Source: Chromobacterium phragmitis (GTDB lineage Bacteria; Pseudomonadota; Gammaproteobacteria; Burkholderiales; Chromobacteriaceae). Taken from it: a DNA stretch of 64,000 nucleotides. The position numbers and the translations under genes are program-made. This document shows positions 48,463-56,756 of this stretch, one piece after another (position 1 is the stretch's first letter; every line of letters begins with the position of its first letter). The stretch lies in contig NZ_CP029495.1 in assembly GCF_003325475.1 (NCBI RefSeq), forward strand, positions 4,464,001 to 4,528,000. The letters run 5' to 3'. The notes beneath the pieces were generated by a model. It was not told the DNA's origin and did not search any database. It was given only the letters and a program-made list of their open reading frames with translations.

Positions 48463-49668
48463 ATGACCATCCCCCTCTGGCACAACCTGATGCTGAACCC
48501 GCTGGCCGCGTTCGGCATCCTGCTGGCGCTGGGCGTGATAGGCGGCCAGATCGCGGTGCGCGTGGCGCGCCTGCCCGCCATCACCGGCTACATCGCCACC
48601 GGCCTGATCATCGGCCCCTACAGCCTCAACCTGCTCAACCAGCAATTGTTGAACGAAGCCTCGCTGTTCGTGCAGCTGGCGCTGGGCATCGCGCTGTTCG
48701 AAGCCGGCCGCCGCGTGGACCTGCGCTGGCTGCGGGTGGAGAAAACCCTGCTCGCCACCACGCTGCTCTATTGCCTGCTGGTGTTCGCGTCTCTGTTCGC
48801 GCTGTTGAACGCCAGCGGCTTCGGCGCGCCGGCCAGCCTGATGCTGGCGGCGCTGGGCATGGCCACCTCGCCCATCGTGGTGCTGGAAATCGTGCGCGAG
48901 TCGCGCGCCGACGGCCAGGTGAGCGAAAGGCTGCTGACCGCCACCGCGCTGTCCAGCTTGCTGGCGATGGCTGGGTTCGCCCTGGCGCTGTCCTACACCC
49001 ACCTTTCCGCCGACCACAGCGTGGAGGACGGCATCCTGATGCCGGGCTGGCTGATCCTGGGCTCGGTGGCGCTGGGCCTGGTCGCCGGCCTGGTCACCAC
49101 CCAGCTCAACCGCTGGCTGGGCGGCCACCAGCGCGAGGCGCAGCGCGTGCTGCTGTTCGGCCTGATCGCGCTCTTGGTCGGCGCCGCCGACATGCTGCAG
49201 CTGCTGGCCTTGCTGGCGCTGCTGGTGGCCGGCATGAGCACCCGCACGCTGCGCCACGGCTACACCGTCAGCGAGCCCGGCATCCTGTCGCTGAGCCATG
49301 TATTCACCGTCGCCTTCTTCGTTTCCGCCGGCGCCCACCTGTCGCCGCAGGCGCTGGCCTCGCACTGGCAGCTGGCGCTGCTGTGCCTGATCCTGCGCAG
49401 CGGCATCGGCATGCTGGTGTGGTGGCTGGCCGCGCGCGGCAACGGCCTGTCCCGCAAGCAGGGCGCCTGGCTGGGGCTGGCGCTGAGCCCGATGAACAGC
49501 GGCTCCGCGCTGCTGCTGGGCCTGGGCATGGTGTCGCTGGGCGAAGCGGCGCAAAGCTTCAGCGCCGCGCTGATGGCCGCCTTGCTGATCAACGAGATCG
49601 CCGCCCCCATCCTCACCCGGCTGGCGCTGCGCCTGGCCGGCGAAACCGCAGGAGCCAGCCATGCTTGA
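48463..49668 (+). CDS. CPA2 monovalent cation:proton antiporter (KefB/KefC-like membrane part)
   Basis: 401 residues, about 12-13 hydrophobic segments: RLPAITGYIATGLIIGPYSL and LALGIALFEAGRRVDLRWLR are CPA2 signatures. The regulatory TrkA-N/RCK domain of KefB/C is missing, so it ends after the membrane domain. GAGGAGA before the ATG. The stop overlaps the start of the following ligase gene by eight bases. Confidence 0.9.
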   Translation: MTIPLWHNLMLNPLAAFGILLALGVIGGQIAVRVARLPAITGYIATGLIIGPYSLNLLNQQLLNEASLFVQLALGIALFEAGRRVDLRWLRVEKTLLATTLLYCLLVFASLFALLNASGFGAPASLMLAALGMATSPIVVLEIVRESRADGQVSERLLTATALSSLLAMAGFALALSYTHLSADHSVEDGILMPGWLILGSVALGLVAGLVTTQLNRWLGGHQREAQRVLLFGLIALLVGAADMLQLLALLALLVAGMSTRTLRHGYTVSEPGILSLSHVFTVAFFVSAGAHLSPQALASHWQLALLCLILRSGIGMLVWWLAARGNGLSRKQGAWLGLALSPMNSGSALLLGLGMVSLGEAAQSFSAALMAALLINEIAAPILTRLALRLAGETAGASHA

Positions 49669-50794
49669 ATTCACCCAAAGCCAGCCGCTCACCCTGGGCG
49701 TGGAGCTGGAGCTGATGATTCTGAACCGCCGCGACTATAACCTGACCCGCGGTTCCGACGACCTGTTGCTGCAAGTCGACCGCAAGCCGCACGGCTTCGA
49801 CATCAAGCCCGAAATCACCCAGGGCATGATAGAGATCGGCACCGCCGTCCACAGCGACGTCAACGCGATGCTGGAAGAGCTGCTCGCCATCCGCAAACTG
49901 CTGGTGGACAGCGCCCACAAGCTGAACCTGGGACTGGCCGGCGGCGGCGCCCACCCGTTCCAACACTGGGACGACCAGCGCATCTACCCCAAAGAGCGCT
50001 ACCAGCTGGTGTCCGAGCTCTACGGCTACCTGGCCAAGCAGTTCACCGTTTACGGCCAGCACATCCACATCGGTTGCCCCGATGGCGACGCCGCGGTGCG
50101 GCTCACCCACTACCTGGCCCGCTACATCCCGCACTTCATCGCGCTGTCGGCATCCTCCCCGTTCTATCAGGGCGTGGACACTTCGTTCCAAACCTCGCGC
50201 CTGACCAGCGTCAACGCCTTCCCGCTGTCCGGCTGCATGCCGGTGGTGGATAGCTGGAGCGCGTTCAACGACTACTTCGAGCGGATGGAGGCGCTGGGCA
50301 TCGTCGCCAGCATGAAGGACTTTTACTGGGACATCCGCCCCAAACCGGAGTACGGCACCGTGGAGATCCGCATCTGCGACACGCCGCTGTCCATCGAAAC
50401 CCCGGTGCTGCTGGCCGCCTACGCCCAGATGCTGGCGCGGCGCTGCTTCGAGGAAGAGTGGAACGACATCTGCTCCGAACCCTACCTCACCTACAGCTAC
50501 AACCGCTTCCAAGCCTGCCGCTTCGGCTTCGACGGCGTGATGGTGGACGCCCGCACCAAACAACAGCAAGGCCTGCAGGAAGACCTGCTGGACACGCTGC
50601 GCGCGCTGGAGCCGCATGCCGAGGCCCTGGGCAGCCAACGCCAACTGGCCGCGCTGAGGCAGCGGGCGCTGAAATGCCACAGCGACAGCCGCTGGCTGCG
50701 GCAGATCTTCGAGCAAAGCGGCTCGCTGAGCGAGGTGGTGCGCCGCCAGAGCGAGCACTGGATGTACGCCGAACCGGGAGTGGGCGTAAACTGA
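49661..50794 (+). CDS. ybdK: YbdK-type glutamate-cysteine-ligase-like carboxylate-amine ligase
   Basis: 377 residues, GCS2 family: LTLGVELELMILN, EITQGMIEIGT, GQHIHIGCPDGD and EIRICDTPLS. Family members join Glu to amines in an ATP-dependent reaction; E. coli YbdK has only weak glutamate-cysteine ligase activity. Translationally coupled to the antiporter gene. Confidence 0.92.
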   Translation: MLEFTQSQPLTLGVELELMILNRRDYNLTRGSDDLLLQVDRKPHGFDIKPEITQGMIEIGTAVHSDVNAMLEELLAIRKLLVDSAHKLNLGLAGGGAHPFQHWDDQRIYPKERYQLVSELYGYLAKQFTVYGQHIHIGCPDGDAAVRLTHYLARYIPHFIALSASSPFYQGVDTSFQTSRLTSVNAFPLSGCMPVVDSWSAFNDYFERMEALGIVASMKDFYWDIRPKPEYGTVEIRICDTPLSIETPVLLAAYAQMLARRCFEEEWNDICSEPYLTYSYNRFQACRFGFDGVMVDARTKQQQGLQEDLLDTLRALEPHAEALGSQRQLAALRQRALKCHSDSRWLRQIFEQSGSLSEVVRRQSEHWMYAEPGVGVN

Positions 50795-50819
50795 ACGATT
50801 CCAAACGAATCGCTCCGCC

Positions 50820-51614
50820 ATGCCCTTCGAACTTCCGCAACAACCGGCGCCGGAACTGCCTGCGCGCTGGTGCGTATTCAACGGCAGCCTGCTGTGGCTG
50901 CTCGACCAGCAACTGCCTGCCCGCCCGCCTGTCGACAGCCCGCTGACCGGCCAACGCTTCCTCGGCGTTCACGAGGGCTGCAATCTGTTCATGGCGGAGC
51001 TGGTCGGACCGCCTCCTGCGGAAGGCGAATGGCTGCCGCTGCGGCCGGCCTTGCTGGCCATGCCGTTGCCCCAGGTGCAGGCGGCGGCCCGCGCCGCCCA
51101 ACTGCGCCAATTCTTCCGCAGCCATCGCTTCTGCGGCCACTGCGCCACGCCGCTGGCCATCAGCAGCGACCAGTTGGGCCGGCTTTGCCCCAGCTGCGGC
51201 CAGGTCTACTACCCGCGCATCTCTCCGGCGATGATGGTGCTGGTCCACCGCGGCCGGGAACTGCTGCTGGCCCGCAGCCCCCACTTCGCGCCCGGCGTCT
51301 ACAGCGCGTTGGCTGGCTTTGTCGAACCCGGCGAAACGCTGGAAGAATGCGTGCATCGCGAAACCCTGGAGGAAGTCGGCGTCCGAGTGAAAAATCTGAA
51401 ATACGCCTTCTCCCAATCCTGGCCCTTCCCCCACTCGCTGATGCTGGCCTTCACCGCAGAATACGAAAGCGGCGACATCCTTCCCCAGGAAGGCGAAATC
51501 GAGGACGCGAGCTGGTTCGACATCGACGCGCTGCCCTCGCTTCCCACGCCGATCTCCATCGCTCGCCGGCTGGTTGATCACACCTGCGGCTGGCTGAGAA
51601 GCCAAAATGCGTGA
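50820..51614 (+). CDS. nudC: NAD(H) pyrophosphatase NudC (Nudix; RNA deNADding)
   Basis: 264 residues. Zinc ribbon with CGHC and CPSC (about 100-121), then Nudix box GFVEPGETLEECVHRETLEE and the NudC-specific SQSWPFPHSLM. Cleaves NADH to NMNH and AMP and removes NAD caps from RNA. Follows ybdK by 25 bases. Confidence 0.95.
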   Translation: MPFELPQQPAPELPARWCVFNGSLLWLLDQQLPARPPVDSPLTGQRFLGVHEGCNLFMAELVGPPPAEGEWLPLRPALLAMPLPQVQAAARAAQLRQFFRSHRFCGHCATPLAISSDQLGRLCPSCGQVYYPRISPAMMVLVHRGRELLLARSPHFAPGVYSALAGFVEPGETLEECVHRETLEEVGVRVKNLKYAFSQSWPFPHSLMLAFTAEYESGDILPQEGEIEDASWFDIDALPSLPTPISIARRLVDHTCGWLRSQNA

Positions 51615-51758
51615 CGAACGCCAAAGCCTTCAACACTGGCCGTCTAGCGCTCGCATGCTAAACTTGGCAGATATCGCCTAGATTCAGGCGCCGGGGAATC
51701 CGTGCGCCACGCAGAGCTTTCTCGGCCTCGCTTACATCCTCAACAAGAATCAAAACAC

Positions 51759-52193
51759 ATGAACCTGATCAAACTCATCAGCCCGCTCGTCGCCATCGGC
51801 CTGGCCTTCGCCAGCCCGCTTGGCCACGCAGAAACCGAAGATCAGCCCTTGCCAGGCGACTTTCAAGCCGCGCCGGCGCCGAAACCGATCAAATCGCATG
51901 CCAAGGCCGCGCCCTCCCGCGCGGCCAAGCCTGCGCCTTCTGCCAAGCATCAACATGCGAAGCCTGCCAAGTCCCACGCCAAGAAACATGCAGCCAGACC
52001 GCATCATGCCAAGTCCAAGCATGCGGCCAAAAACAAGCGCGCGCATGCTGCCGGCAAACATGCGAAGAAAGTTCAACCCAAACATCACGCCAAGAAAAAG
52101 GCGCATAAACCAGCCAAGGCCCAAAAACACAACGCCCATAAAAACAATGCGGTAGCGGCCAAACCCCATCGGAAGAACAAGAAAAAGCATTAG
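51759..52193 (+). CDS. Exported Lys/His/Ala-rich basic protein
   Basis: 144 residues. Signal peptide MNLIKLISPLVAIGLAFASP with likely cut after GHA, a short acidic segment, then about 100 residues almost only Ala, Lys, His, Pro, Arg (for example KSHAKKHAARPHHAKSKHAA). Strong positive charge and many His suggest binding to polyanions (LPS, DNA) or metals. Unlike histone-like Lys/Ala-rich proteins it has a signal peptide. Adjacent to the tRNA used by the prophage, on the chromosomal side. Confidence 0.75.
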   Translation: MNLIKLISPLVAIGLAFASPLGHAETEDQPLPGDFQAAPAPKPIKSHAKAAPSRAAKPAPSAKHQHAKPAKSHAKKHAARPHHAKSKHAAKNKRAHAAGKHAKKVQPKHHAKKKAHKPAKAQKHNAHKNNAVAAKPHRKNKKKH

Positions 52194-52240
52194 CGGCTCT
52201 TGCCAAGCCATGATCGGCCGGGCATAATGCCCCTCTCTTC

Positions 52241-52316
52241 GCCGGTGTAGCTCAGTTGGTAGAGCACCTGACTTGTAATCAGGGGGTCGCGAGTTCGATT
52301 CCTGCCGCCGGCACCA
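52241..52316 (+). tRNA. tRNA-Thr (anticodon UGU), prophage insertion site
   Basis: 76 bases with encoded CCA. Acceptor GCCGGTG pairs with CGCCGGC; anticodon stem CCTGA/TCAGG with loop CTTGTAA; T arm contains GTTCGATTC. The 3' end is followed directly by prophage-type DNA, so this end is the likely attL. Confidence 0.96.
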
Positions 52317-52323
52317 AATTCCG

Positions 52324-52353
52324 ATCAGGGGTTTGCAAATGCAAACCCCTGAT
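52324..52353. terminator. Perfect inverted repeat just after the tRNA
   Basis: ATCAGGGGTTTGCA, two-base loop, exact complement. Could terminate tRNA transcription or be part of the attachment region. Confidence 0.6.
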
Positions 52354-52414
52354 TTCATTTAAGAAACCATCAGTTTCAGCCTCGTTGTTCTGCGTATCAA
52401 ATTCCACCCCACGG

Positions 52415-52447
52415 CTTCTACAAAAATCGGCAACCTTCTACAAAAAT
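52415..52447. repeat. Two direct repeats of CTTCTACAAAAATC
   Basis: Identical 14-base copies at 52415-52428 and 52434-52447, 19 bases apart. Spacing under two helical turns fits arm-type integrase or repressor binding sites. Confidence 0.6.
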
Positions 52448-52589
52448 CATTCCCACCCTAACAGGCTAGCCAAGTAAACGTTTTTTCCCTGAGGGCTCCA
52501 AGTACACGCACACACATACATGTACGTGTGCGGGGGCGTTATGCGCGTGAGTGGGTTTTTCCAAAGTGATGGGGGGGGCTAGAAAAATA

Positions 52590-52863
52590 GTAACATCGGT
52601 AACCTGTCACGCAGGAAGGTCATTTCTCCCAGTAAATTCAAGGCATTGCAAGGTATGGGGAAAAGTAACAAATCAATAATCTATAAGTAATCAGATTACC
52701 TCTATGCTTTGTAACCTCTAAATTTTTTAATCTCAATAAAATCAGTCACTTAGGATTTGGTTACTGCATCAGTTACCGCTGGTGACCTCGAAAAATAACC
52801 CTGGAAATCATTGTGATTCAATGGTTTAGATCGATTCGACGCCGTCACCTATCACTGGTTACC
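52590..52863. repeat. Cluster of GTNACC/GGTNAC motifs
   Basis: Copies at 52598 (GGTAACC), 52711, 52759, 52772, 52781 (GGTGACC), 52844 and 52857 (GGTTACC), with further one-mismatch copies. Far more than expected for 275 bases. Confidence 0.55.
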
Positions 52864-53046
52864 ATTTTGGTGCCCCCCTCCCCAGCATTTTTTGACGCCC
52901 CCCAGTTCTGCTAGACCACGCTCGTTCCTTTGCATGGGCTTAGGCGCATGAATCCGCAAGTTTTCCAGCGGGTTCCTACCTGCCATGAGGCCCGGTACTG
53001 GCGGGCTTTCCTGCCGGTTCATGCGGTTGCACGTTTTCCCACACAT
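52852..53046 (-). CDS. Possible small phage protein next to cos
   Basis: 64 residues, basic, with PLENLRIHAPKPMQRNERGL and a Gly-rich end. Looks vaguely like short frames found beside cos in related prophages, but I cannot name a family and it lacks a good ribosome site. May be non-coding. Confidence 0.25.
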   Translation of the reverse strand: MCGKTCNRMNRQESPPVPGLMAGRNPLENLRIHAPKPMQRNERGLAELGGVKKCWGGGHQNGNQ

Positions 53047-53056
53047 GAAGCGGGCG

Positions 53057-53075
53057 GGCGGGGCGGGGTCTCGAC
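53057..53075. other. Candidate cos site
   Basis: GGCGGGGCGGGG matches 11 of 12 bases of the start of the P2 cohesive end (GGCGAGGCGGGG). The position, between attL and the portal gene Q, is that of cos in P2/phiCTX-type genomes. Confidence 0.6.
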
Positions 53076-53353
53076 CGCGCGCACTCGGCAGTGGGCAATA
53101 TAAGAAAAGTCATCCATCTAGACTGATTTACCTATCCTCGCCCCGATCAGATAGCCGATACCACCAACTATTTTGTTCAGACGCTGCTCTCTATACCGAC
53201 CATCTTGTTCATTTCTTTCAACATTCTTCACAACGGCACGCCTACACCCTCGCATTACTACCACCAAGCCATTTCCGCGCAGTCACCACCACCAATCAAG
53301 CTCGAGACCATGCCAAGGAGATTGCCTTGGACTGTATTGATATCCTCCCACTC

Positions 53354-53375
53354 GTACCTTAATTTGAATTAGTAC
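53354..53375. promoter_or_regulatory. Inverted repeat upstream of the phage gene at 53386
   Basis: GTAC-C-TTAATT-TG-AATTA-GTAC, AT-rich imperfect dyad just before the start codon; possible operator. Confidence 0.4.
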
Positions 53376-53385
53376 AAAATCAAAA

Positions 53386-53742
53386 ATGGGTGAGATCATG
53401 AAAAGGCATTACCTCCTCGAAGATCTTGCAGATGAGCTCGATTTGGTCTTCCGGGCGATCAAAAGCGGGCAACCCACGCTCTGGGAAGCCAAGCAGCTTG
53501 CCGCGCACTTTCGTGAAGCGTTCATCACGCCGGACCTATTCCCTAACGAAACCGAGCATGCAAAGCATGTAGCGGCACAGCTCTCCGTCATCCAGGAGCT
53601 AGAGCTTGCGTTGGATCGCATGCACGGCTTAGGCATCTCGGCAAAAACTAGGCTTCGAGACATCCCATGCGTCGATACCGCGCTGCGACACTCGCTGGAC
53701 GAAGCCGCCGCGAATAGACCTGGAGGAATATCCTTCCGATAA
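53386..53742 (+). CDS. Hypothetical phage protein
   Basis: 118 residues (or 114 from the ATG at 53398, which has GGGTGAG just upstream). Helical and acidic at the start (RHYLLEDLADELDLVFRAIK), no signal or membrane segment. No family recognised. Isolated plus-strand gene between cos and the minus-strand portal gene. Confidence 0.6.
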   Translation: MGEIMKRHYLLEDLADELDLVFRAIKSGQPTLWEAKQLAAHFREAFITPDLFPNETEHAKHVAAQLSVIQELELALDRMHGLGISAKTRLRDIPCVDTALRHSLDEAAANRPGGISFR

Positions 53743-53759
53743 AACCAAACACCAACGTA

Positions 53760-53783
53760 AAAGCCCCGCAACCGCGGGGCTTT
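53760..53783. terminator. Bidirectional terminator after portal gene Q
   Basis: AAAGCCCCGC, four-base loop, GCGGGGCTTT between convergent genes. Confidence 0.82.
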
Positions 53784-53801
53784 GCCAAAGAGAAAACAGA
53801 A

Positions 53802-54839
53802 TCAGGAAGCCTCCACCGCCAACGCATACTCCCCAAACCCCACCACCCTCTCCCCCACCCACTCATTCAGCTCCTCGAATCGCGCCTGCAGCGGCACGAT
53901 CTCGTTCTCATAGAACACCCGCGCGGCCTTGCCCGCGTCGCCGAAGCCGCCGGTATTGTTCGGGATGATCCCCATCAGCTGCGGCGGCACGCGGTGGGCG
54001 GCCAGGACATCGTCCCGGGTGGTGTTCTTGATGTTGAAGAACTCATCCTTCGCGGCCACCTCGCTGATCGGGATCACCTGCACGCCGTCCTTCTTGCCGT
54101 TGGGCGCGTAGAGGAACACGTTCCGAAAATTCCCCGGCCCCTTCGACTCCTTCAGCGCCTTGCGCATCGCGTCGATGTCCGCCGGATTCTGCGCCGCGTC
54201 GGTCATGTACAGGATGAAGCCCGCGTGCGAGCCGTTGAGGTAATAGCGGCGGCGGAACAGCGTCGCCGACTCATTCAGCCAGGCGCTGTTCAGCGCGGCC
54301 AGATACTCCGGCAGCCCGTACACCTCCTGGTTGATGTCGTGCTCCAGCAGATGGAACACCTCGCCCAGCTCGTGCTCCTGGTTCCAGCCCGGCACCCACC
54401 AGTAGGAAGAGAGATCCACCCCGCGGCGCGTGAACTTGGCCGGCGACGGATCCAGCGCCAGCACGCCGCCCAGCCGGTTCTTCACCTTCTCGCAGTACAG
54501 GTTGCCGAACACCAGATAGTCCTGCACCAGCTGCTGGAACGCCGAGCGCGACAGCAGCGGATGCGGCCGGAACGTGCTGGTCAACACGTTGCGTTTCACC
54601 GCGATCGCGCTGTTGTGGTGCACCGACGCCCGCCAACTGCGCGCCAAGCCCTCCCAACTGATCGGCGGCTCGTACCACCGGCCCGCGTTCAGGCACTCGG
54701 CGTAGTCCAAGATCTCGCGCCGGTCGAGCACCGGCGTCGGGTCGCCAAAGGTGAAGGACTCGACGCCGCCAATGGGGCCCGATGTCGCCACTGGACTCGC
54801 CTCGGGCGTGGATGGTTTGAACCTGCGACGCTTGATCAT
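53802..54839 (-). CDS. Q: Phage portal protein (P2 Q-like)
   Basis: 345 residues, the length of P2 gpQ (344). Contains RREILDYAECLNAGRWYEPP, GNLYCEKVKNRLGG, and VPPQLMGIIPNNTGGFGDAG, characteristic of the PBSX/P2 portal family. Forms the dodecameric DNA entry ring. Start overlaps the terminase stop (ATGA). Confidence 0.95.
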   Translation of the reverse strand: MIKRRRFKPSTPEASPVATSGPIGGVESFTFGDPTPVLDRREILDYAECLNAGRWYEPPISWEGLARSWRASVHHNSAIAVKRNVLTSTFRPHPLLSRSAFQQLVQDYLVFGNLYCEKVKNRLGGVLALDPSPAKFTRRGVDLSSYWWVPGWNQEHELGEVFHLLEHDINQEVYGLPEYLAALNSAWLNESATLFRRRYYLNGSHAGFILYMTDAAQNPADIDAMRKALKESKGPGNFRNVFLYAPNGKKDGVQVIPISEVAAKDEFFNIKNTTRDDVLAAHRVPPQLMGIIPNNTGGFGDAGKAARVFYENEIVPLQARFEELNEWVGERVVGFGEYALAVEAS

Positions 54840-56602
54840 CAGCAAAACTCCATGAAGCCGGAGTTGGCCGCGGTCGCCCCCTCCAGCGGTTCGTTGAAAA
54901 GGGCGTGCATGGTCGCCCATGCGATGTCGGAATGGCTGGTCTCCTCGGACCGGCCCGCTTGATAGGTGACCTGGCGGCCGGACGCCGTCATGGTCTTCTT
55001 GATCGCCATGAAGCTGGCCGCGATGTCCGTGCTGCCGGCGTCGAACTCCAGCCGGCCGCTGCTGATCACGTCCAGCGCCTTCAGCACCATCCGCGTTTTC
55101 AGCTCCACGTTGTAGGTGAAGGCCTGCGCATCCGGGCGGAACTGCTTCACCAGCTGGTGCACGCCCACGCCCAAGCCCGACGTGTCGATGCCGATGTAGG
55201 CCACCTCATAGCGGGAGCAGGTCTGGCGGATGAACTCCGCCTGGCCGGCAAAGTCCGCGCCCTTGAACAGATGGCGCTCCAGGATGCGGAACTTGCCGCC
55301 CGGCGCAGCCGGCGGCGCCAGCACCACCAGCGCCGCGCTGTCGCCGGTGCTGCTCGGGTCATAGCCCACCCACACCGGCTTGTTGCCGAACGGACGCGGC
55401 GAGAACGGCTTCCAGTCTTCCCACACCTCCCAGCTGTCCACCATGCAGCGCTGCATCAAGCTGAACGAGAACACGCTCGCGCCATCGTCGATGAACTGGC
55501 ACAAGAACAGCTGGGCAAACTCCTCCGGGCTGTACTCCAGCCGCAGTTGGTCCAGATCGAACAGATCGCAGCCGCTGGCCAGCGCATCCTCGATCGTCAC
55601 GATCTGCCGCCACTGGCCATCCTCGCAATGCCGGCCCGCCGCCAGCGCCGCATGGCTGATGTCCAGCCGGATCTGCTCCGCCTTCGGCCGCCCGCGGTTG
55701 TACTGCTCGCCGGTCCAGAACGGATAGGCCTCATGCGACATCGCCGACGGCGTCGAAAAGTAGGTCTGGCGCCAGCGCTTCTGCGACGCCATGCCCGACG
55801 CCACCTTGCGCAGCTCCTTGTAGCGGGGAATCCAGAAGTATTCGTCCAGATACAAATTGCCGTGGTAAGACTGCGCGGTGCGGCCGTTGGTCCCCAAGAA
55901 CATCAACTCCGCCGCGTTCGGCAGCTTGATCACGTCGCCCTTGAGCTCGACATCCGCCTCCTTGGCGAAGTCCACGATATATGACCGGAACTGGAAAGCC
56001 TGCGCCTTCGAGGCGGAGAGGAAAATCTGGTTTCGCCCAGTGTCCAGCGCATCCATCAGCGCCTCTCGTGCGAAGTAGAACGTCGCGCCGATTTGGCGCG
56101 ACTTGAGCAGGTTGCGGATCCGCTCGACAAAGCCGGCGCGATGCCAGTGCCGCTGGTAGCCGAACATGCTGTCCATGAACGCCTGGCGCAGCCGCTCAAT
56201 CTGCTCCTCGCCGATCGCGTTCTTGGCCGGCGGCCGCTTCGGCGCCGCATTGCGGCTGGCGATGTTCGGGTTGAGATCCGCCTCGCGCCCGGTCTGCTGG
56301 TACTTGCCCACCCGCGCCAGGCGCTCCACCTGCCGCCCCAGCAGGTCAATCTCCTTGTAATCGCATCCCTCCTTGCGCTCCTTCAGGATCAACTGCTGCA
56401 GCCGCGCCTCGATGGTCGACGCGATGCGCTCGGTCGGGTCTGACTCATCCCACGCGTCGCGCCGCTTCCAGCTGTGCAGCGTGGACGCCTTCTCGCCCAG
56501 ATGCTCGGCAATGCGCGCGATGCGCCAGCCCTGCCAATACAAAGCCCGGGCCACGCGGCGCGGGTCCAATTCGGGAACATGCGGAAAGGAAATTTCACTC
56601 AT
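54839..56602 (-). CDS. P: Phage terminase large (ATPase) subunit (P2 P-like)
   Basis: 587 residues (P2 gpP has 590). N-terminal helix-turn-helix (GWRIARIAEHLGEKASTLHS), ATPase with KSRQIGATFYFAREA and YLDEYFWIPRY, and nuclease domain with GYDPSSTGDSAALV and GIDTSGLGVGVHQL. Packages DNA from cos. ATG 56602 behind AAGGAAA. Confidence 0.96.
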   Translation of the reverse strand: MSEISFPHVPELDPRRVARALYWQGWRIARIAEHLGEKASTLHSWKRRDAWDESDPTERIASTIEARLQQLILKERKEGCDYKEIDLLGRQVERLARVGKYQQTGREADLNPNIASRNAAPKRPPAKNAIGEEQIERLRQAFMDSMFGYQRHWHRAGFVERIRNLLKSRQIGATFYFAREALMDALDTGRNQIFLSASKAQAFQFRSYIVDFAKEADVELKGDVIKLPNAAELMFLGTNGRTAQSYHGNLYLDEYFWIPRYKELRKVASGMASQKRWRQTYFSTPSAMSHEAYPFWTGEQYNRGRPKAEQIRLDISHAALAAGRHCEDGQWRQIVTIEDALASGCDLFDLDQLRLEYSPEEFAQLFLCQFIDDGASVFSFSLMQRCMVDSWEVWEDWKPFSPRPFGNKPVWVGYDPSSTGDSAALVVLAPPAAPGGKFRILERHLFKGADFAGQAEFIRQTCSRYEVAYIGIDTSGLGVGVHQLVKQFRPDAQAFTYNVELKTRMVLKALDVISSGRLEFDAGSTDIAASFMAIKKTMTASGRQVTYQAGRSEETSHSDIAWATMHALFNEPLEGATAANSGFMEFC

Positions 56603-56646
56603 GACCGCCAGTCTGCCTCGCGCGCAGAACCGCGCCCTCAAGCCAT

Positions 56647-56671
56647 GGTTGTAAGCGCAAACGGCACAACC
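56647..56671. promoter_or_regulatory. Ogr/Delta-like activator dyad between P and O
   Basis: GGTTGT-N13-ACAACC in the divergent P-O gap. P2 late promoters carry a TGT-N12-ACA dyad about 55 bases upstream of the start; here the spacer is one base longer. Confidence 0.5.
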
Positions 56672-56756
56672 GCCCCTTGTTGAGCCGTAGCCCTCCAAGT
56701 TTCAGCATGGGCGCATCTCACCCGAACAGCCCACGGCAACTCCAAAGGAACCGCAC

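Larger units (their letters stand above)
52317..53385. other. Left prophage end: attL, non-coding control DNA and cos region
   Basis: About 1.07 kb with no convincing gene. From the tRNA outward: a perfect inverted repeat, two direct repeats, an AT-rich part with clustered GTNACC/GGTNAC motifs, then GC-rich DNA resembling P2 cos. Base composition differs from both the chromosome and the late genes. A 64-residue minus frame at 52852-53046 and a 125-residue plus frame at 52985-53362 are doubtful. Confidence 0.6.

Noticed and set aside
52985..53362. Plus-strand frame of 125 residues over the cos region
   Set aside because: Runs through the probable cos site, mixed composition and no ribosome site; more likely non-coding.
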